19,920 nucleotides of DNA, taken from positions 1 to 19,920 of the forward strand of contig JASJBO010000045.1 of assembly GCA_030066475.1 (NCBI GenBank), given 5' to 3'. Each line of letters begins with the position of its first letter. Within the stretch, counting starts at the first letter, position 1. The translations under genes and the position numbers were made by a program. The DNA comes from Myxococcota bacterium. Lineage in GTDB: Bacteria; Myxococcota_A; UBA9160; PR03. Of the stretch, positions 14,588 to 19,920 are shown one piece after another. The notes under the pieces are model-generated. The model worked only from the letters and a program-made list of their open reading frames with translations. It was not told where the DNA came from and searched no databases.

Positions 14588-15991
14588 ATGCTGAGAGCGA
14601 ATGCTGAGCGCTTGTATCGCATGAACCTGGCGGCCGACCTTCTGGTCGGCGTCGCGAGCTTCGTCAGTCTGCTGCTGTTCGTTCCCGGACTCATCGAGCC
14701 CGGGAGCGAGCCCCTGCCGGCACTGCTCGTCGTCGGCCTCACCGCCTCGTTGGTGTGGCCGCTCGTCATCGAGCACCTGGGCCTGTACGCCTCCCAGCGC
14801 CGCACGGCGCTGCCGCGCCTGTTCGTCCGACTCTGCACGGCGGCGATCGTCGCGACCTCGGTCGTCACCGCCTGCGGGGTGATCGTCTCGGCGCCCGTGG
14901 CCCCGGTCTTCTTTGCGCTCTACGGCGGCACCCAGCTCGCCTGGCTCACGGTCTCGCGCGTGGCGCCCTTCGCCGTGCTGCGTGCCTTCCGCCGCCGCGG
15001 GCGCAACTACCGCAACATCCTGATGGTCGGCAGCGGGCCGCGCGCGCGCGAGGCCACCGGGCTGCTCGAGGAGCACCCCGAGTGGGGCCTCCGCATCATC
15101 GGCTACGCAGACGATGGCGACAGCGCCGTCGACGAGGCGCTCGGCGATCGGCCGATCTACAAGCTCGTCGATCTTCCCGAGCTGTTCCGGAACGAGGTGA
15201 TCGACGAGGTCGTCGTCGCCTGCCCGCGCGCCATGCTGCTCGACCTCGAGCCCGCCGTGCGGCTGTGCGCCGAGGTCGGCGTCCCCTTCACGCTGCTCTC
15301 GGACCTGTTCGGCGACTACGTGCCGCCTCCCCGGGTCGAACGCCTGGGTGCCCTGCCGGCCCTGTCGTTCGCGCCCGTGCACCACAGCGAGATCAAGCTG
15401 TGGATCAAGCGCGGCTTCGACGCCGCCGTGGCCGGGCTGCTGCTCGTGGCGGCGTCGCCGATCCTCGCGATCGCGGCGGTGGCCATCAAGCTGAGTTCGC
15501 CCGGCCCGGTGTTCTTCCGTCAGGTCCGCTGCGGTCTCAACGGACGCCGCTTCGAGATGATCAAGCTGCGCACCATGCGCCAGGACGCCGAGCACCTCAA
15601 GGAGGAGCTCGCGCACCTGAACGAGGTGAGCGGTCCGGTGTTCAAGATGAGCCACGATCCCCGCATCACGCGGGTGGGTCGTGTGCTGCGGCGATGGAGC
15701 ATCGACGAGCTGCCTCAGCTCTGGAACGTGTTCCGCGGCGACATGAGCCTGGTGGGTCCGCGTCCTCCGATCCCCAAGGAGGTCGACCAGTACGCGCACT
15801 TCGAACGCCGCCGGCTGTCGATGCGCCCCGGTCTGACGTGTCTCTGGCAGGTCAGCGGACGCAGCACGATCGGCTTCGACGAGTGGGTGCAGCTGGACGT
15901 GCGGTACATCGACAGCTGGTCGCTGACCAACGACTTCAAGATCCTGCTGCGCACGATCCCCGCCGTGCTGAAGGGTACGGGTGCGAGCTGA
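14588..15991 (+). CDS. Polyprenyl-phosphate sugar-1-phosphate transferase (WcaJ/WbaP-like)
   Basis: The 467-residue inner-membrane enzyme would start repeat-unit synthesis by moving a sugar-1-phosphate from a nucleotide sugar to undecaprenyl phosphate. The N-terminal part has about four membrane helices (residues 13-135) and a Rossmann-like domain beginning NILMVGSG (143-150). The catalytic C-terminal domain starts with the re-entrant helix near 275-301. It then shows SSPGPVFFRQVRCG, RFEMIKLRTM, the Asp373-Glu374 dyad in SIDELPQLWN, and FRGDMSLVGPRPP. It ends with RPGLTCLWQVSGRS and DVRYIDSWSLTNDFKILLRT. This full-length layout matches the 'exopolysaccharide biosynthesis polyprenyl glycosylphosphotransferase' group. 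Glucose or galactose are the commonest substrates, but specificity is not readable. The ATG has a GGAG nine bases upstream. The stop overlaps the exosortase start by 11 bases. Confidence 0.94.
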   Translation: MLRANAERLYRMNLAADLLVGVASFVSLLLFVPGLIEPGSEPLPALLVVGLTASLVWPLVIEHLGLYASQRRTALPRLFVRLCTAAIVATSVVTACGVIVSAPVAPVFFALYGGTQLAWLTVSRVAPFAVLRAFRRRGRNYRNILMVGSGPRAREATGLLEEHPEWGLRIIGYADDGDSAVDEALGDRPIYKLVDLPELFRNEVIDEVVVACPRAMLLDLEPAVRLCAEVGVPFTLLSDLFGDYVPPPRVERLGALPALSFAPVHHSEIKLWIKRGFDAAVAGLLLVAASPILAIAAVAIKLSSPGPVFFRQVRCGLNGRRFEMIKLRTMRQDAEHLKEELAHLNEVSGPVFKMSHDPRITRVGRVLRRWSIDELPQLWNVFRGDMSLVGPRPPIPKEVDQYAHFERRRLSMRPGLTCLWQVSGRSTIGFDEWVQLDVRYIDSWSLTNDFKILLRTIPAVLKGTGAS

Positions 15992-16841
15992 GAGGCTCCC
16001 GGCCCCCGTCCGCATTCCCCACGCCGAGGCCCTGTTCTTCGGGCTGCTGGCACTCGCCTTCGCACCCGCCGGTCTCGCGCTCGCCCGTGCCTGGGCGTCG
16101 CTCGACTACCAGTCCCACGGCTTCCTGATCCCGGTCCTCGCCGGCTGGCTCGCCTACGCCGAGCAGGCCGCCCATCCGAGACTGCCCCGCGTGCCGGACC
16201 GGCGCGGCGCGGGCGCCCTGATGGCGAGCTTCCTGGTCTACGCCCTGGCGAGCGTCGTGCAGGTGGTCGCGTTGCAGGGCCTTGCCCTGGTGGGCGCGCT
16301 CGCGGCGGCCGTGTGGTGGCTGCGTGGGCTCGCGTGGCTGCGCGTGCTGGCGTTCCCGCTGGGCTATCTGCTGTTCATGGTGCCGCTGCCCCCGTCCGTC
16401 GTCTCGCCGGTCATCGTGCGCCTGCTCGCCTTCGTGTCGTCGGTGTCGGTGGCGCTGCTCGACACCTTCGGGATCACCGTGGCGCGCGAGGGCAACACCC
16501 TGATCCTGCCGAGCGGCGAGGCGATGTTCGTGGCCGAGGCCTGCAGCGGGCTCACGTCGCTCGTCACGATCCTCCCGATCGCCGTCCTGGTGGCGCACCT
16601 CAGGCCGATGCCGACGCGGCGCAAGCTGCTGCTGGTGGCACTCGCCGTGCCGGCCGCCATGGGCGCGAACCTGCTGCGCGTGCTGGCGACGGTGGCGGGC
16701 TCGCAGCGCTGGGGGGCGGAGACGATGACGAGCGACCCGCTCCACACGTTGGCGGGGCTGCTGGTGTACGTCGTCGCCTGCCTGCTGCTGGTGGCCGCCG
16801 CCGGCGCGCTGTCGACCTCCCGGCGTGCGGCGGGCCGCTGA
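15981..16841 (+). CDS. xrt: Exosortase (catalytically complete)
   Basis: The 286-residue integral membrane protein (about eight helices) is a cysteine transpeptidase-like sorting enzyme. In this family it recognises C-terminal PEP-CTERM-type signals and hands the protein to the envelope or extracellular matrix. It has YQSHGFLIPVLAGWLAY (43-59), FPLGYLLFMVPLPPSV (125-140) and GITVAREGNTLILPSGE (164-180). The active-site residues are Cys188 in VAEACSGLTSLV, Arg233 in GANLLRVL and His255 in SDPLHTLAG. The GTG at 15981 overlaps the upstream stop by 11 bases, so the two genes are co-translated. No C-terminal EpsI domain is fused; EpsI is a separate gene upstream. Its stop abuts the stop of the converging gene in a shared TGATCA. 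No PEP-CTERM substrate is visible in the window. Confidence 0.95.
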   Translation: MRAERLPAPVRIPHAEALFFGLLALAFAPAGLALARAWASLDYQSHGFLIPVLAGWLAYAEQAAHPRLPRVPDRRGAGALMASFLVYALASVVQVVALQGLALVGALAAAVWWLRGLAWLRVLAFPLGYLLFMVPLPPSVVSPVIVRLLAFVSSVSVALLDTFGITVAREGNTLILPSGEAMFVAEACSGLTSLVTILPIAVLVAHLRPMPTRRKLLLVALAVPAAMGANLLRVLATVAGSQRWGAETMTSDPLHTLAGLLVYVVACLLLVAAAGALSTSRRAAGR

Positions 16842-17912
16842 TCAGGGCGCGCAGGGAAGGCCGCCGGCGCACCCGCCGAACTGCTCACGCAGCAGCATGA
16901 ACTCGAAGGTCCCCACGGCCCCGTCACCGTCCGCGTCGTAGACCGGGTCGAAGTCGGGCTGCGCGTCGGTCGAGCCGAAGTGCGCGCGGAGCGCAGCGAA
17001 GTCCGAGATGCCCACCCGACCATCGCCGTCGTAGTCGACGTCACAGCGGTTGCCGAGGCCGTCGCGATCGGAGTCGATCTGGAGCGGGTTCGCGAGGTCC
17101 ACGCAGTTGTCGCACAGGTCGCCGATCGCGTCGCCGTCGCGGTCGCCGTCCGACAGCGGACAGAGCCCGCTCAGACAGCTCTCGCTCCCCGAGCAGGGCA
17201 GCCCGGACGGGCCGGGAGCGCTGCCCGCGTCGAAGTCGCAGGCGTCGCCGAAGCCATCGCCGTCCTCGTCGATCTGCTCCGGATTCGGCTCGGCAGAGCA
17301 GCTGTCGCAGGCGTCGCCGACGCCGTCCCCGTCCGCATCCTCCTGGGCCAGCGAGCAACGCCCGCCGCCGCCGCAGTCGGCATCCGCGCGGCAGATCCGA
17401 CCCCAGTCGGCGGTGCCCGACAGGCAGCTGCCCGCGAGCGGACCATTGGGTGTCAGCGGGCAGTTGTCGTCGCAGCCGGCGGTCTCGCCGTTCGCGCAGG
17501 GCCAGTCCCCGATCGCTCCGGAGCCACCGCCGTCGTCGGCGACGCCGTCCTCGGGGCCCCGCACGCCGTCGCCGACGCGCAGGCTCTCGTTCGAGAACGT
17601 GCTCTCCCGTCCCGCGTCGTCGTAGGCGGTCAGCGCCAGGTACAGACGCGCCGCATCCGGGACGGCGAACGGCAGCTCGTAGCGGACCACCTCCCCCGGT
17701 TCGCCGGCGATGGCGCCGAGGTCGAGGACGAACGGGTAGTCGCGCGACGACTCCCCCACGTACAGGCGGTAGCCCGCCACGCCGGCGGGCGCCGGGTGCC
17801 AGAACTCCAGCACCTCCGCGCGGTCCGCAGCTGCCGGCAGCGCAGCGAGCAGCGAGGTGAGGCCGAACGCGTACAGAGCGACGCGCCGGGCCCCGGGGCC
17901 GAGCATCCACAT
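16842..17912 (-). CDS. Secreted Fn3-like / thrombospondin type-3 / dockerin-like repeat protein
   Basis: The 356-residue protein starts with a signal peptide (hydrophobic [18 protein letters not shown], cleavage near residue 29). A fibronectin type III-like domain follows (about 31-113; [36 protein letters not shown]). Next comes a Cys- and Gly-rich region with paired cysteines (138-190), then thrombospondin type-3 calcium repeats (about 192-290; [40 protein letters not shown]). The C-terminal pair of EF-hand-like loops, [13 protein letters not shown] (293-305) and [14 protein letters not shown] (325-338), resembles a dockerin type I module. It ends [10 protein letters not shown], with no PEP-CTERM, LPXTG or other sorting tail. 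It is likely an extracellular calcium-stabilised adhesion or matrix protein. ATG at 17912 or 17906 gives a proper signal peptide; longer versions from 18050 add an unconserved charged leader. It converges on the exosortase with no spacer. Confidence 0.82.
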   Translation of the reverse strand: MWMLGPGARRVALYAFGLTSLLAALPAAADRAEVLEFWHPAPAGVAGYRLYVGESSRDYPFVLDLGAIAGEPGEVVRYELPFAVPDAARLYLALTAYDDAGRESTFSNESLRVGDGVRGPEDGVADDGGGSGAIGDWPCANGETAGCDDNCPLTPNGPLAGSCLSGTADWGRICRADADCGGGGRCSLAQEDADGDGVGDACDSCSAEPNPEQIDEDGDGFGDACDFDAGSAPGPSGLPCSGSESCLSGLCPLSDGDRDGDAIGDLCDNCVDLANPLQIDSDRDGLGNRCDVDYDGDGRVGISDFAALRAHFGSTDAQPDFDPVYDADGDGAVGTFEFMLLREQFGGCAGGLPCAP

Positions 17913-18104
17913 GAGCGAGTGACGAGCTCCACGGGGCGGTCGAGCGGTGAGGACGATAACGGAGTTCTGCCGGAGCGAAAGGGAGCGAACGGAGTCCCGG
18001 TGTCGCGAGCGAGGCTCGGGAGTCTGCTCCGGGGGCCGAACGAAACTCAAACGATGTTTGATCGACCTCGAACGACCGGCGCGCTGCCTGCCGGCTCGGC
18101 CCGC
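17913..18104 (-). promoter_or_regulatory. Gap upstream of the repeat-protein gene with an inverted repeat
   Basis: The 192 bases between the MBL-fold gene and the repeat-protein gene (both minus strand) hold the perfect inverted repeat TCAAAC-GAT-GTTTGA (18047-18061), 135 bases upstream of the start. It lies in an AT-richer patch and could be an operator. No terminator with a T-run is visible after the MBL-fold gene. Confidence 0.35.
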
Positions 18105-19451
18105 CTACCCCAGCCCGAGACGTCGTCGCAGCAGCGCGCCCCAGCCCAGCTCCACGCCGCGATTGCGCCCTCCGGCCAGCCAGAAGTACTGGAACAGCGG
18201 GCGCCGGCCCTCCGGGCGGATCTCCTCGAAGCGGCCGTTGATCTGGAGCGTCTCGCCGCCCCACAGGAAGCGGAAGGCGTAGTGGAGCGAGTCCGCGCCC
18301 ACGGTCAGGTCGCAGTCGGCCCGCGCGTCGCCGCTGGGGCGCAGCCCGCGGAACAGGTCGAAGCGGTAGGCCGCCGCGAGATCCGTCACCCAGATGCGCG
18401 GCTGCGGAATGCGGAGGGTCGCCAGCGACGCCAGGCGGGCAAGGAGCGATCTCCGCCCCGTCGCGTCCTGGCGATAGCGCTGCATCGCCAGTCGCAGCCG
18501 CAGCCGCAGCGGCGACAGGTCGGCGCACACCTTGGCGCTGAACTCGCGCGCCGCCTGCTCGAGCTCCGCGCTGCCCACCTCGGGGCTGACGATCTGGTCG
18601 CGCGTGGCCACCGACTCGATGTCCTCGAGGTAGCGACGGATCGCCTCGGACGAGTCGCGTGCCTCGCCGACCTCCCACTCGTCGCCCGGGTAGAGCACGA
18701 CGGGCGTCGACGGCGTGTCCTCGTCGAGGGCTCTGGCGACGTCGTCGATCCGGTTGTGCTCCGAGTTCATGAAGAAGTTCTCTTCGTGGCAGAACCACAC
18801 GAAGCTCGCGAACGGGATCACCCAGCGTGCGTCGAACTCCTGGCAGTGCAGCTTCGCGCGCGACAGCATGCTCTTCGCCCCGGCGCGCCGGCGCTCGACC
18901 TGCTGCGGGTTGCCGTCCCAGGACGAGATCGAGAACTGCGTCGCGAGCACGTCCACCGGACCGACCTTCTCGCGAATGGCGGCGGTCTCGGCGGGCGTGT
19001 AGATGGCGCAGTCGTTCACGTTGAGGAGCGTGGCTTCCGGCGTCCGCAGCGCGAGCCAGGAGTCCCCGCTGGTCCACGGGCCGCACTGCACCGAGACCTC
19101 GGCTGCCAGCTCGACCCAGGCATCCGGCTGCAGCTCCTTCACCTCCTTGAATCCCATGCCGGCGCAGAACTCCACCACCTTCTGGTCGGCGGTGACCTGA
19201 TAGAGCACGCAGATCCGCGATCGCAGCTCCTCCGGGATCGCGCGCAGCGACGCCGGCGAGAAGTGGTCGGGGTGCTCGTGGGAGAACCAGATGTGGGTGA
19301 CGCGCTCGAAGTCGGCGGGGCCGAAGGTCGTCGGCGAGAGCAGCGCCCAGCCGTCGTTGAAGGCGGTTCCGAACAGCCAGGGGTCGCACAGCAGGCCGAC
19401 CCCACGCGTCTCGACCAGGAAGGAGGAATGATTCACGAACTCGATCTTCAC
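18105..19451 (-). CDS. MBL-fold metallohydrolase (UlaG/CMAH-like)
   Basis: The 448-residue protein begins MKIEFVNHSSFLVET and carries the metallo-beta-lactamase motif HxHxDH as SHEHPDHF (His58, His60, Asp62, His63). It follows LLCDPWLFGTAFNDGW, a pattern I associate with UlaG-like and CMP-sialic-acid-hydroxylase-like MBL proteins. A further likely metal ligand lies in LLNVNDCAIY. The N-terminal 260 or so residues form the hydrolase domain. The C-terminal 180 are unusual, with an Arg-rich helical stretch and a final beta-rich block (ADCDLTVGADSLHYAFRF, GGETLQINGRFEE) that loosely recalls SCP2-type lipid-binding domains. The substrate is unknown; context suggests a sugar-phosphate or glycan derivative. 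It has no signal peptide. The GTG at 19451 has a GAGGTG ribosome-binding site at good distance. Same strand as the repeat protein, with a gap of 192 bases. Confidence 0.85.
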   Translation of the reverse strand: MKIEFVNHSSFLVETRGVGLLCDPWLFGTAFNDGWALLSPTTFGPADFERVTHIWFSHEHPDHFSPASLRAIPEELRSRICVLYQVTADQKVVEFCAGMGFKEVKELQPDAWVELAAEVSVQCGPWTSGDSWLALRTPEATLLNVNDCAIYTPAETAAIREKVGPVDVLATQFSISSWDGNPQQVERRRAGAKSMLSRAKLHCQEFDARWVIPFASFVWFCHEENFFMNSEHNRIDDVARALDEDTPSTPVVLYPGDEWEVGEARDSSEAIRRYLEDIESVATRDQIVSPEVGSAELEQAAREFSAKVCADLSPLRLRLRLAMQRYRQDATGRRSLLARLASLATLRIPQPRIWVTDLAAAYRFDLFRGLRPSGDARADCDLTVGADSLHYAFRFLWGGETLQINGRFEEIRPEGRRPLFQYFWLAGGRNRGVELGWGALLRRRLGLG

Positions 19452-19760
19452 AGCCGCACCTCAGCCTGCGAGCCCCGCGTCGGCATCGGGTGAGTGCCTT
19501 GGATCGGCGATCGGTTTCCTCCGATTCACCCGATTTCGGGGTCTTGCGCGCACTCTTCCGCCGGCTTGCGCCCCGGATTCCGGGGAAGTGCGGAGCGGGC
19601 GAGTGGTGCTGTGGTGTCCGCTGCCGCAAGGTCCGGCTGGCGGACCTCCGCGATCGGTCACACCGGTACGGAGACGAGGTGGAGCTGTGCACGAGGGCGG
19701 GCCGCGACCTGACGGTCGGCGCCCAGGGCCGGCACTCAGTCGGGAGCGTCTGCGAGGGAG

Positions 19761-19796
19761 CCAGGGAGCCGCGCGGCTGGCCGCGCGGCTCCCTGG
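19761..19796. terminator. 36-base near-perfect palindrome, possible terminator hairpin
   Basis: Two 17-base arms, CCAGGGAGCCGCGCGGC and its exact reverse complement, flank a TG centre, giving a very stable stem. Neither strand has a T-run after it, so a classic intrinsic terminator is not shown. A T-less terminator for an unseen gene to the right, or a protein-binding or recombination site, are alternatives. Confidence 0.4.
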
Positions 19797-19856
19797 TCGA
19801 GGCGAAGGGAGGGACTCCTCAGCAGCCCGCTAGGCCTAGGAGTTCGCGCGGCCGAA

Positions 19857-19910
19857 GCGCCCTGCAAGCGCCCGGAGGGCGCGCGCAGCGAGGCGCAGCC
19901 GAGCGAAGTC
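19857..19910 (+). repeat. Structured dispersed repeat, copy B, intergenic
   Basis: This 54-base block matches 4541-4592 (inside the NRPS gene) with three substitutions and two single-base indels, in the same orientation. It folds as GCGCCC-GGA-GGGCGC (19868-19882) and GGC-GCA-GCC (19892-19900). Four of the five differences from copy A come in pairs that keep the stems intact. Confidence 0.75.
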
Positions 19911-19920
19911 CACCAGCTAG

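Larger units (their letters stand above)
19452..19920. other. Non-coding tail with palindrome and repeat copy B
   Basis: The last 469 bases show no convincing gene; short open frames on both strands have no recognisable family. The promoter of the MBL-fold gene should lie at its left end. Further right are a 36-base palindrome (19761-19796), ACTCCT...AGGAGT (19814-19843) enclosing CTAGGCCTAG (19830-19839), and repeat copy B (19857-19910). Confidence 0.6.

Noticed and set aside
14132..16015. Long minus-strand open frame opposite EpsI's end, the leader and the sugar transferase
   Set aside because: Low-complexity Arg/Gln/His/Asp-rich translation with no domain. The plus strand carries a complete sugar transferase with catalytic motifs.
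16981..17003. Possible third copy of the structured repeat (GCGCAGCGAAGTC-like stretch)
   Set aside because: Only a short segment matches, the hairpins are absent, and it encodes the conserved dockerin-like [10 protein letters not shown] on the minus strand.
16980..19493. Long plus-strand open frame opposite the repeat-protein and MBL-fold genes
   Set aside because: The translation is Val/Ala/Arg-rich without motifs. The minus-strand genes have a signal peptide, calcium repeats and an HxHxDH metal site.
19588..19833. Small plus-strand open frame near the window end
   Set aside because: No recognisable domain or convincing ribosome-binding site, and it runs through the 36-base palindrome.
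1..19920. tRNA, rRNA, CRISPR array, insertion sequence or prophage genes
   Set aside because: I looked for tRNA-like cloverleaf ends, regularly spaced repeats, transposase motifs and terminal inverted repeats, and found none I could support.

Overview
The window is very GC-rich (roughly 70% by eye). It is one part of an exopolysaccharide/exosortase gene region with a small biosynthetic cassette built around a non-ribosomal peptide synthetase (NRPS). Three features point to a deltaproteobacterial-grade, Gram-negative bacterium (Myxococcota, Desulfobacterota or Binatota-like): the exosortase-type export gene set, a secreted protein with thrombospondin type-3 and dockerin-like calcium repeats, and an NRPS of the myxobacterial 'monooxygenase inside the adenylation domain' kind. 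This placement is inferred from gene content only.

Layout. Positions 1-951 (+) hold the 3' part of a GT4 glycosyltransferase. Positions 952-1361 are a non-coding or leader region. Positions 1362-7430 (+) form a compact cassette: a single NRPS module (C-A[monooxygenase]-A-PCP, no thioesterase), a phosphopantetheinyl transferase that would activate its carrier domain, and a WecG/TagA-family glycosyltransferase that overlaps the PPTase by ATGA. On the minus strand, 9586-7420 encode a Wzz-type chain-length protein and a Wza-type export lipoprotein. From a divergent promoter region, 9823-10824 (+) encodes a GT2 glycosyltransferase. Positions 11660-10875 (-) encode an exosortase-like membrane protein that has lost the catalytic Cys and Arg. 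Positions 11862-14310 (+) encode an exosortase-locus AAA ATPase, a BY-kinase-like tyrosine autokinase and EpsI. After an unusual AT-rich, hairpin-rich leader, 14588-16841 (+) encode a polyprenyl-phosphate sugar-1-phosphate transferase and a catalytically complete exosortase. On the minus strand come a secreted Ca-binding repeat protein (17912-16842) and an MBL-fold hydrolase (19451-18105). The last 469 bases are non-coding, with a 36-base palindrome and a copy of a structured repeat.

How the parts fit. The sugar-1-phosphate transferase would start lipid-linked glycan synthesis at the inner membrane. GT4, GT2 and WecG would extend the glycan. Wzz, the tyrosine kinase and Wza would control chain length and export. 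The exosortase and EpsI would sort or anchor PEP-CTERM-type proteins to the envelope or extracellular polymer. No PEP-CTERM substrate, flippase or polymerase is visible here, so the locus must continue elsewhere. The NRPS A-domain code reads as glycine-like. Its embedded flavin monooxygenase recalls myxothiazol/melithiazol terminal modules, in which glycine is alpha-hydroxylated to leave a terminal amide.

The most notable observations are: (1) the interrupted NRPS module coupled to a PPTase and a glycosyltransferase inside a polysaccharide locus; (2) a Cys-to-Asp, Arg-to-Gln 'pseudo-exosortase' next to a complete exosortase system; (3) a repeat of about 53 bp, present inside the NRPS coding sequence and again at the window end, whose two copies differ mostly by pairing-preserving changes in two small hairpins.
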